A DNA stretch of 34,302 bases from Smithella sp. M82 (GTDB lineage: Bacteria > Desulfobacterota > Syntrophia > Syntrophales > Smithellaceae): positions 1 to 34,302 of the forward strand of contig MAEO01000234.1 in the NCBI GenBank assembly GCA_001683985.1. Reading direction: 5' to 3'. How positions within the stretch are numbered: position 1 is the stretch's first letter; the number at the start of each line of letters is the position of its first letter. The notes under the pieces were generated by a model. That model ran no database searches and was not told where the DNA came from. It saw only the letters and a list, made by a program, of their open reading frames with translations. Made by a program: the position numbers and the translations under genes. This document shows positions 23,124-29,976 of this stretch, one piece after another.

Positions 23124-24386
23124 CTACTCTTCTGAAACCGGGGACTCACTATACTTCTTAAATAATAAAACGGCATTCACACCGCCAAAACCAAAAGTGT
23201 TGGACATGGCAGTATTTATTTCTTTACGTCGGGAAACGTTAGGCACATAATCAAGATTACATTCTTCGCCGGGATTATCCAGATTAATCGTGGGCGGAAT
23301 GATATTCTCATGCAAAGATTTGACTGCAAAGATTGCTTCCACTCCTCCTGTCGCTCCCAGCATATGACCGGTCATGGATTTTGTGGAACTGACCATGAGC
23401 TTTTTGACATGTTCTCCAAAGAGAAAGTTTATGGCCTGAGTTTCATATAAATCATTGAGCGGCGTTGAGGTGCCGTGAGCATTGATATAATCAATATCTT
23501 CAGGATTTAAACCGGCTTCTTTTATGGCAATTCGCATACTGCGGGCAGCGCCTTCATGACCAGGCGGTGGAGCCGCCACGTGATAAGCATCGGATGTGCA
23601 TCCGTAACCGACAAGCTCCGCGTATATTCGAGCGCCCCTGTTCAGAGCGACGGATAATTCCTCCAGAATAATTATACCACAACCCTCTGCAATAACAAAA
23701 CCATCACGGTCTTTATCAAACGGGCGACTGGCTTTTTGCGGTTCATCATTTCTCTGCGAAAGCGCCCGCATCGCGGAAAAGCCGCCCACAGCCATTCTGG
23801 TTATTGCTGCTTCGACCCCACCGGTAATCATTATATCGGCATCCCCATAGACAATCGTTTTATAAGCATCGCCTATGGCCGATGTTCCCGCAGCACAGGC
23901 TGTAACCGCACAATTGATCGGACCCTTTGCTCCAAACCTTATGGAAACGTTGCCTGAAGCTGAATTGGCAAGAATTGCCGGAACCATAAAAGTGGGAATT
24001 TTGCGGGGATTATTATGATTAAGCAAAAGTTCAATTTCTTCTTCTATCGTTGCCAAACCGCCTATCGCTGAACCAATTATCACACCGGTTCGCTCGGAGA
24101 GTTCCGGACCGATTGTCAATTTGGCATCCGCCATGGCCATTTCCGAAGATGCTATGGCATAAAGAATAAAATCATCGTAGCGACGAATTTCCTGCTTATT
24201 AACAAATTGCGCCGGATCGAAATTTTTTATTTCGCCGGCAATTTGGGATTTATAAGAACTACTATCAAATTTTGTGATCGGGCCGATACCGGATTTACCA
24301 GTAACTGCGCTTTCCCATGTCTGGTTAACTGAATTTCCCAAAGGAGTCAGCGCCCCAAGACCTGTTACAACAACACGCCTTTTCAT
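23124..24386 (-). CDS. fabF: 3-oxoacyl-[acyl-carrier-protein] synthase II
   Basis: This 420-residue elongating ketoacyl-ACP synthase of type II fatty acid synthesis has the Cys-His-His triad: C164 in TACAAGTSAIG, a His in NAHGTSTPLND and a His in KSMTGHMLGATGG. The conserved C-terminal FGFGGVNAVLLFKK is present. It is 23 bp downstream of acpP, its acyl-carrier partner. Length is standard and no residue is missing. Confidence 0.98.
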   Translation of the reverse strand: MKRRVVVTGLGALTPLGNSVNQTWESAVTGKSGIGPITKFDSSSYKSQIAGEIKNFDPAQFVNKQEIRRYDDFILYAIASSEMAMADAKLTIGPELSERTGVIIGSAIGGLATIEEEIELLLNHNNPRKIPTFMVPAILANSASGNVSIRFGAKGPINCAVTACAAGTSAIGDAYKTIVYGDADIMITGGVEAAITRMAVGGFSAMRALSQRNDEPQKASRPFDKDRDGFVIAEGCGIIILEELSVALNRGARIYAELVGYGCTSDAYHVAAPPPGHEGAARSMRIAIKEAGLNPEDIDYINAHGTSTPLNDLYETQAINFLFGEHVKKLMVSSTKSMTGHMLGATGGVEAIFAVKSLHENIIPPTINLDNPGEECNLDYVPNVSRRKEINTAMSNTFGFGGVNAVLLFKKYSESPVSEE

Positions 24387-24409
24387 TGGTTAAAATCCTG
24401 TATGGCAAA

Positions 24410-24646
24410 TTAATTGACGCCCTTTTGCTTAAGAAAATCAATTACATCTTTAATTGTAACAATTTTTTCGAGCTCTTCGTCTTTTATCTCCACACCAAAA
24501 GCTTCTTCCATTTCCATGAGTAATTCAACAATATCCAAAGAGTCCGCCCCTAAATCGTCAATAAAAGAAGCTTCCAAAACACATTGTTCTTTGGTTACAT
24601 CCAGTTGGTCCACAATGAGTTTAATGACTTTTTCTTCTAATGTCAT
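24410..24646 (-). CDS. acpP: Acyl carrier protein
   Basis: This 78-residue ACP carries the 4'-phosphopantetheine site DLGADSLDIVELLMEMEEAF (Ser36). It shuttles acyl chains in fatty acid synthesis. A strong GGAGGAGG ribosome-binding site lies 7-8 nt before the ATG. It heads an acpP-fabF pair. The genes normally upstream of acpP in the fab cluster (plsX, fabH, fabD, fabG) are not present; rpmF lies only about 215 bp upstream. Confidence 0.98.
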   Translation of the reverse strand: MTLEEKVIKLIVDQLDVTKEQCVLEASFIDDLGADSLDIVELLMEMEEAFGVEIKDEELEKIVTIKDVIDFLKQKGVN

Positions 24647-24861
24647 GCAAATTCCTCCTCCAGCCTATATTAATGAAACTGCAATTCTGAAAATACCGCA
24701 AACGTTTTTTTACCGCAAAAATACCCGGCTTACAGTTGAGATTAACTGTCGCGACTTGATAAATTTTTCTCAATCGCAAATTCCGACACTGAGTAATTGC
24801 CGATAATTACAGCATTGCGTGCATCGCTATGCACTATACACACACTGCCCTCAAAATACTA

Positions 24862-25062
24862 TTATTCTTTATAATGCCAGGCATTCTTTTCTGCTTTTCT
24901 GTATTCTCTACCCTTATATGTTTCACACGTCGGGCAAATGCGATGAGGCAGTTTCGGCTCATTGCATTGGGGACATAAAGACAATGAAGGCGACTTTAAG
25001 AAATCATTCGCTCTTCTTTGATTACGCCTGGTTTTGGAATGTCTCTTTACCGGATTTGGCAT
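24862..25062 (-). CDS. rpmF: 50S ribosomal protein L32
   Basis: This 66-residue L32 has the typical start MPNPVKRHSKTRRNQRRAND and a zinc-binding four-cysteine set (C30, C33, C43, C46: LCPQCNE...ICPTCETYKG). It is therefore the Cys-containing, zinc-dependent paralog type. It follows the YceD-family gene by 20 bp in the near-universal YceD-rpmF pair. Of the ~215 bp downstream before acpP, nothing recognisable is coded. Confidence 0.96.
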   Translation of the reverse strand: MPNPVKRHSKTRRNQRRANDFLKSPSLSLCPQCNEPKLPHRICPTCETYKGREYRKAEKNAWHYKE

Positions 25063-25082
25063 AAATTATCCTTCTTTAATAA

Positions 25083-25625
25083 TTATTTTTTTATTCTAAA
25101 ATTTTTTAACACAGCAATACGATCGTTAACAACATTTAATTTACAATTACAAGAAGAAGTGTTCAGGTTTACGCCGCAATTAGGGCACAATCCCTTACAT
25201 TCCTCACTACAAAGCGCTTTCATCGGTATCTGTAAAATTATCTGTTCAAAAATAATAGGCGTTAAATCAATAAAATCACCTTGATAATAACTTGTTTCCA
25301 GTTCTTCCGGCGTAAGTTCCAAGTCTTCCCTTGTTTCAGCTTTCGCGGGAATCAACGTATAAGTAAAATCGCTGCCAATCGGCAGTTTTGCGCGCTCCAA
25401 ACAACGGCTACAACAAATATCAATCAGTGCGGAAAACGAACCTTTAATAAAAACCGTGCCCGAAGTCACTGTTATCAGACAATCTACATCAATCTTTTCC
25501 AGGAAGAAACCAGGCTTTTCGTCATCCCTGAAGCGCCCCTGAAACCATGCGTCCCCTTCCGAAAATACGAAACGCTGCCCCTCTTCCGGAACAAGAAATA
25601 CGTTAATTTTCAAAGAATTAGCCAT
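25083..25625 (-). CDS. YceD/DUF177 family protein
   Basis: This 180-residue YceD (DUF177) family protein is the conserved partner upstream of rpmF, implicated in 23S rRNA or ribosome maturation in bacteria and plastids. The conserved C-terminal cysteines are visible (CSEECKGLCPNCGVNLN followed by CNC), as is a central CCSRCLERAKLP. It is divergent from gltX, with a promoter candidate at 25674-25702. Confidence 0.9.
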   Translation of the reverse strand: MANSLKINVFLVPEEGQRFVFSEGDAWFQGRFRDDEKPGFFLEKIDVDCLITVTSGTVFIKGSFSALIDICCSRCLERAKLPIGSDFTYTLIPAKAETREDLELTPEELETSYYQGDFIDLTPIIFEQIILQIPMKALCSEECKGLCPNCGVNLNTSSCNCKLNVVNDRIAVLKNFRIKK

Positions 25626-25673
25626 TTAATATCTACTTACTATAAAAAACTTTGCCTGATAATTAATCGGTGA

Positions 25674-25702
25674 AGTAAATTATAATTTTCCCACCTTGTC
25701 AA
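25674..25702 (-). promoter_or_regulatory. Candidate promoter of the YceD-rpmF operon
   Basis: On the minus strand TTGACA (25702-25697), a 17-bp spacer and TTTACT (25679-25674) lie about 50 bp upstream of the YceD start. The -35 is perfect and the -10 is weak. Confidence 0.5.
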
Positions 25703-25734
25703 GCATAATTTGCTAACTCCAAAAATCATGTTGC

Positions 25735-25764
25735 TTGACAAAAACCCAATCTAAATCCTATAAG
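25735..25764 (+). promoter_or_regulatory. Promoter of gltX
   Basis: TTGACA (25735-25740), an 18-bp spacer and TATAAG (25759-25764) predict a start near 25771, about 20 nt before the gltX ATG at 25792. Because the promoter occupies 25735-25764, an in-frame TTG at 25735 is not the translation start. Confidence 0.75.
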
Positions 25765-25791
25765 GCTACAAAAAATAAGGGAAATAAGATA

Positions 25792-27192
25792 ATGAAAAAA
25801 ATCAGAACCCGTTTCGCCCCTTCACCGACCGGCTATTTACATATCGGCGGAGCGCGAACCGCTCTTTTTAACTGGCTTTATACCCGTCATCATGGCGGAG
25901 AATTTATTTTAAGGATCGAAGACACCGATCAGCAACGTTCCACTGACGAATCAACAAAGGCTATTCTTGATGCAATGACCTGGCTGGGATTAAATTGGGA
26001 CGAAGGTCCTTATTTTCAGGCACAACGTGTTGAATTACACAGGGAAATGGTGCAAAAATTAATCAAAGAAGGAAAAGCATATTATTGCACCTGCACTCCT
26101 GAAGAACTGGAAGAAAAAAGAAAACAAGCCCTGGCGACAGGTAAAAAACCAAAATATGACGGCATGTGCCGTGACAAAAATTTAAAAAAAACAAGCGGCA
26201 GTGTTGTGCGTTTCCGCAGTGAGCAGACAGGTTCAACTGTCGTGGAAGATCTCATCAAAGGCCAAATTGTCTTTAACAATGAAGAACTTGACGATTTGAT
26301 AATCGAACGAAGTGACGGATATCCCACATATAACTTTGCCGTTGTCATTGATGATGCTCTTATGAACATCACCCATGTCATTCGTGGTGACGATCATGTC
26401 AACAATACTCCGCGACAAATTTTAATGTACCAAGCGTTGGGGTTTGATGTTCCCCAATTCGCCCACGTTCCCATGATTCTGGGAAGCGACAAAACACGCC
26501 TCAGCAAACGCCACGGTGCAACATCAGTCATGGCCTATAAGGAAATGGGATATCTGCCGGAAGCGCTGGTCAATTATCTGGTACGTCTGGGTTGGGCACA
26601 TGGGGATCAGGAAATATTTTCACAGAAAGATTTAATTGAACTATTTGATCTGGATGCCGTCGGTAAATCACCGGCCGTTTTCAATCCGGAAAAACTTCTC
26701 TGGCTTAACGCATATTATATAAAGGAATCTTCTCCTGAACGGTTAAGAGAAGAAATGAAATCTTTGTGGCCTGCCGGAATTAATACAGACGATACCGACT
26801 TTACACAAAAAGTAATTGCCGATTTACAACCGCGGGTAAAAACACTTGCAGAACTTGCCGATATGGCGGATTTCTATTTTGCCGACGAGATTAAATATGA
26901 AGAACAGGCCGCTAAAAAATTCCTGACAGCCGACGTCTCGCCCTATTTGAAGGCGCTGATTGAAACTATTCTTTCCGTTCAGAATTTTAGTAAAAAAGTC
27001 CTAGAAGAATTTTTAATGAATTTTACCAAGGAGAAAAACATAAAGTTCAAGATAATCGCACAACCTCTGCGTGTTGCATTAACCGGAAAAACCGTAAGTC
27101 CAGGCATTGACGAAATAATGGTTACCTTAGGAAAGGAACGCGTATACAGAAGGCTTCAGAAAGCAATCAATTATATCGAAAAGCAAAATTAA
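25792..27192 (+). CDS. gltX: Glutamyl-tRNA synthetase
   Basis: This 466-residue class I synthetase charges tRNA-Glu (possibly also tRNA-Gln if an amidotransferase is present). The HIGH-type motif is FAPSPTGYLHIGGARTALFN near residues 8-27. The KMSKS-type motif is DKTRLSKRHGA, with RLSKR in place of the more common KLSKR. A Cys cluster YYCTCTPEELEEKRKQAL...CRD may bind zinc. The ATG at 25792 is chosen because AAGGG lies upstream and the promoter overlaps the longer frame. A tRNA-Glu gene follows 117 bp downstream on the same strand with its own promoter, so enzyme and substrate RNA are neighbours. Confidence 0.97.
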   Translation: MKKIRTRFAPSPTGYLHIGGARTALFNWLYTRHHGGEFILRIEDTDQQRSTDESTKAILDAMTWLGLNWDEGPYFQAQRVELHREMVQKLIKEGKAYYCTCTPEELEEKRKQALATGKKPKYDGMCRDKNLKKTSGSVVRFRSEQTGSTVVEDLIKGQIVFNNEELDDLIIERSDGYPTYNFAVVIDDALMNITHVIRGDDHVNNTPRQILMYQALGFDVPQFAHVPMILGSDKTRLSKRHGATSVMAYKEMGYLPEALVNYLVRLGWAHGDQEIFSQKDLIELFDLDAVGKSPAVFNPEKLLWLNAYYIKESSPERLREEMKSLWPAGINTDDTDFTQKVIADLQPRVKTLAELADMADFYFADEIKYEEQAAKKFLTADVSPYLKALIETILSVQNFSKKVLEEFLMNFTKEKNIKFKIIAQPLRVALTGKTVSPGIDEIMVTLGKERVYRRLQKAINYIEKQN

Positions 27193-27231
27193 TTCTTCAT
27201 TTTTCGACAGCTCTGCAATTTCAATTTTGCC

Positions 27232-27260
27232 TTGACTTTTATAGTCTGATTAAATAGATA
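27232..27260 (+). promoter_or_regulatory. Promoter of tRNA-Glu
   Basis: TTGACT (27232-27237), a 17-bp spacer and TAGATA (27255-27260) would start transcription near 27267, about 43 nt before the mature tRNA. Confidence 0.6.
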
Positions 27261-27309
27261 TTCAACCCTCAAATATGACCGGCAGAAATGCAACCGGTCA
27301 GTAATCCAC

Positions 27310-27384
27310 GGTCCCATCGTCTAGTGGTTAGGACGCCGGCCTCTCACGCCGGAAACCGGGGTTCAAGTCCCCGTGGGACTACCA
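27310..27384 (+). tRNA. tRNA-Glu (anticodon CTC)
   Basis: The 75-nt cloverleaf has acceptor stem GGTCCCA/TGGGACT, whose first pair is G-U, discriminator A and encoded CCA. The anticodon stem CCGGC/GCCGG encloses CTCTCAC, giving anticodon CTC. The T-arm is CCGGGGTTCAAGTCCCCG. It lies directly downstream of gltX. Confidence 0.96.
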
Positions 27385-27415
27385 AATTGAATTAGTCGCC
27401 TTGCTCGGGGCGAAG
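27385..27415. repeat. tRNA-3'-associated repeat, second copy
   Basis: Immediately after the CCA of tRNA-Glu comes AATTGAATTAGTCGCC and a TTGCTCGGGGCGA half forming a short TCGCC/GGGCGA hairpin. This matches, with a few substitutions, the left arm of the element beside tRNA-Ala (81-109). The extended right arm of that copy is not conserved here. The remainder to 27486 shows no gene. Confidence 0.6.
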
Positions 27416-27486
27416 TCTACCCCGCATACAGCCTTAAAAGTATCTGATTTAACGGGCATGACAGATTAAGAACGTCGTTCTCATCT

Positions 27487-27687
27487 TTAACATATTTTGA
27501 TGCCGCTGTCTTCTGCCGCACCTTGATTCACATCAGGAATTTCTCCGTCGCTAATTACGATTTTATACCCACACCTTGGGCATTTCCGGACCTCAACCGA
27601 TCCGACAGTGTGTCACCCGCCCGTACCGACAAAGATATAATCGGTATGATCTTTTTTGAACTTACAGTTTTTGCAAATCACTTCCAT
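27487..27687 (-). CDS. Candidate UGA-containing zinc-ribbon protein (possible selenoprotein, 66 codons)
   Basis: The minus-strand frame from the ATG at 27687 to the TAA at 27487 is open except for one TGA at codon 25 (27615-27613). The N-terminal part reads MEVICKNCKFKKDHTDYIFV then GTGG, then UGA. The C-terminal part continues HTVGSVEVRKCPRCGYKIVI and ends in Cys66. CKNC (C5, C8) and CPRC (C36, C39) pair as a normal zinc ribbon across the UGA, so both sides belong to one protein. A promoter (TTGACA-17-TAAAAT) lies 50 nt upstream. Just after UGA, CACAC/GTGTG and TCGGA/TCCGG can form a two-part hairpin whose loop contains GGTT, loosely like a bacterial SECIS. Either Sec is inserted or this is a single-nonsense pseudogene. 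Confidence 0.5.
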
Positions 27688-27737
27688 GCTCTTCACCATC
27701 ATAAGAATATAAACGTATTTTTTATAAACTTTTCTTA

Positions 27738-27766
27738 ATTTTAGAAAGGCTGCTTCACCTTGTCAA
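27738..27766 (-). promoter_or_regulatory. Promoter of the UGA-containing zinc-ribbon gene
   Basis: On the minus strand TTGACA (27766-27761), a 17-bp spacer and TAAAAT (27743-27738) predict a start near 27731, about 44 nt before the ATG at 27687. It is a near-consensus promoter with no other gene to serve on that strand. Confidence 0.7.
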
Positions 27767-27883
27767 GGGATATTTTTTATCAGAAGATTTTTCAAAAAGA
27801 TTCTAAAGCAAAATTTTTTTGAAACAGCTCATTGACCAATATTTCCTTGATTTTGCGGACATTTATAAAGTAATAATATAATC

Positions 27884-28591
27884 ATGGATAAACTTTACAT
27901 TGTCATGCCCGCCTATAACGAAGAGCGTATGATAGCCAATGCTGTGAATGAATGGCATAACATAATTGAAAGAATCGGACATGACAGCAAACTGGTAATA
28001 TTCAATGATGGAAGCAAAGATAACACGTTAAGAGTTTTAAAAAGCATCCGCAGCAGATATCCAAGCCTCGTAGTAGTTAATAAAGAAAACGCCGGACATG
28101 GGCCAACATGCACCTCTGCTTACAAATATGCCATAGCCGAAAATACTGACTGGATTTTTCAAACAGATTCTGATGGTCAAACGAAATCCGGTGATTTTTG
28201 GCAATTCTGGGAAAAGCGGAATAATTATGATTTTATTATCGGCTATCGACCTAAACGCGGTGACGGCTTGGTTCGACGCTTTATTTCACAAACACTTAAG
28301 GTAGTAATACTTATAATATTTAAGGTTATTGTAAAAGATGCGAATACACCTTTTCGCCTGATGAAAGCTGAATGCCTGCGTAAATATATGCCGGCAATAC
28401 CCGATGATTTTTTTCTTCCCAATACACTTTTATCGGTAATGATTACAAAAAATAAGGAGAAGATTTTTTGGCAGAAAATTACTTTTACTGAGCGTCCTTC
28501 CGGTATTTCTTCTATTTCTCCGGCAAAAATCGGCAGACTCGGAATAACATTAGTAAAGCAATTATATAAATTGAGAAATGTAAAAGCCTGA
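27884..28591 (+). CDS. Family 2 glycosyltransferase
   Basis: This 235-residue GT-A fold glycosyltransferase has the start YIVMPAYNEERMIANAV, the nucleotide-binding FNDGSKDNT (40-48) and the metal-binding QTDSDGQ (D95-x-D97). It resembles dolichol/undecaprenyl-phosphate sugar transferases but has no C-terminal membrane helices; the hydrophobic VVILIIFKVIV near residue 140 may be a membrane-associated helix. It probably transfers a sugar to a lipid carrier or glycan at the cytoplasmic membrane face. It is one base upstream of the radical-SAM gene, indicating co-translation. Confidence 0.88.
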   Translation: MDKLYIVMPAYNEERMIANAVNEWHNIIERIGHDSKLVIFNDGSKDNTLRVLKSIRSRYPSLVVVNKENAGHGPTCTSAYKYAIAENTDWIFQTDSDGQTKSGDFWQFWEKRNNYDFIIGYRPKRGDGLVRRFISQTLKVVILIIFKVIVKDANTPFRLMKAECLRKYMPAIPDDFFLPNTLLSVMITKNKEKIFWQKITFTERPSGISSISPAKIGRLGITLVKQLYKLRNVKA

Positions 28592-28592
28592 G

Positions 28593-29963
28593 ATGAAAAT
28601 TGCGTTGGTAAGACCAAATTATAAAAGTCACATAATAACACCTCCGCTGGGATTGGGTTATCTTTCGTCATATCTAAAAAAGTCCGGAACAGATACCGTA
28701 ATTATTGACGGGTTAAAGGAAAGTCTAAAACTGAACCAAATGGTCGGTAAGATTTTAAGATTAAAACCTGATGCTGTGGCAATAACCTGTCTTACCGCTT
28801 TCTATAGAGAGGCTGTCTTATTATCCAAAGAATTAAAAAGAAATAAAATTACAACTATTATCGGCGGCCCGCACCCTACTTTTTTGCCGTATCAAACACT
28901 GATTGATTCGCAAGCCGATTATGTGGTGTGCGGTGAGGGAGAACTATCGTTTCTTGAATTAGTCAAGAGAAATTTTCAAAACGACAATATTCAAGGTGTT
29001 TACTCTTTAAAGAATTTAAAAGACGAACGACAGGTGATAGTAAAATCACCGACAGCGGAAAATCTTGATGAAATTCCATTTCCTGACTGGGAACAAATGA
29101 ATCCGAGTAGCTACCCCCGAGCTCCACACGGGGCTCTGATAAAGGGATTTCCCGTTGGCGTGATTATTACCAGCCGCGGCTGTCCCTATGAATGTACATT
29201 CTGCGCCAGTCCTCAATTTTTCGACAGAAAAATAAGATTCAGAACTCCGGAAAACGTTGTTGCGGAAATCGAATATCTGGTTAAAACCTTTAAAGTAAAA
29301 GAAATACATTTCGAAGACGATAATTTTACTTTAAAAAGAGACAACGTAGAAAAAATATGCCGTTTATTAATAGAAAGAAAAATAAATGTTAATTGGGCTT
29401 GTCCCAACGGAATACGCGCCGACGAAGTGAATGAGGAAATTATCCAATTAATGAAGGACAGCGGATGTTATTATTTTGCCTATGGCATTGAATCAGCCAA
29501 TCCTCAGATCTTAAAAAATACTAAAAAAAGAGAATCGATAGACGCCATTGAAAGAGCAATTGAAATAGCCGACAAGGTCGGCATTGCCTGTCAGGGTTTT
29601 TTTATTTTCGGCTTACCGGGGGAAACTACATCCACCATTGAAGAAAGTATAAATTTTGCTGTCAGATCAAAATTATCGCGGGCGCAATTTATAATTCTGG
29701 ATGTTTTGCCCGGTTCCGAATTATGGGAAACACTAAAAGGCAAATTTGTTCCGAACTGGAATAAAGAAAGCTATAAAGAACCGGAATGGATACCCGATGG
29801 TATGACAGGAAAACAATTACTGTCCGCGCAATCAACTGCCTTTAGAAAATTTTATTTAAGGCCTAAAATATTCTTAAGATTATTAAAACTGGTCGATCAC
29901 AGACAGATTCTTTATCTTATTAGAAGATTGAAAGACTACAGGTTGTTAAAAATCAATTTATGA
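28593..29963 (+). CDS. B12-binding-domain radical-SAM protein
   Basis: This 456-residue protein has an N-terminal cobalamin-binding-like Rossmann domain (about residues 1-140: TPPLGLGYLSSYLK, TTIIGGPHPTFLP, DYVVCGEGE). No DxHxxG is seen, so any cobalamin would bind base-off without a His ligand. The radical-SAM barrel has TSRGCPYECTFCASP (C197, C201, C204) holding the 4Fe-4S cluster. GIESANPQILKNTKKRES and FFIFGLPGETTSTIEESI follow. Such enzymes do methylations and other modifications of lipids, sugars and natural products. Coupling to a GT2 gene suggests modification of a surface glycan or lipid. It ends 13 bp from the convergent GT-C-like gene. Substrate unknown. Confidence 0.9.
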   Translation: MKIALVRPNYKSHIITPPLGLGYLSSYLKKSGTDTVIIDGLKESLKLNQMVGKILRLKPDAVAITCLTAFYREAVLLSKELKRNKITTIIGGPHPTFLPYQTLIDSQADYVVCGEGELSFLELVKRNFQNDNIQGVYSLKNLKDERQVIVKSPTAENLDEIPFPDWEQMNPSSYPRAPHGALIKGFPVGVIITSRGCPYECTFCASPQFFDRKIRFRTPENVVAEIEYLVKTFKVKEIHFEDDNFTLKRDNVEKICRLLIERKINVNWACPNGIRADEVNEEIIQLMKDSGCYYFAYGIESANPQILKNTKKRESIDAIERAIEIADKVGIACQGFFIFGLPGETTSTIEESINFAVRSKLSRAQFIILDVLPGSELWETLKGKFVPNWNKESYKEPEWIPDGMTGKQLLSAQSTAFRKFYLRPKIFLRLLKLVDHRQILYLIRRLKDYRLLKINL

Positions 29964-29976
29964 ACAAATTCAGATT

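Noticed and set aside
27470..27500. LexA-type box at AGAACGACGTTCT near the UGA gene stop
   Set aside because: The spacing between GAAC and GTTC is three rather than four, and it lies at the 3' end of a gene rather than in a promoter.
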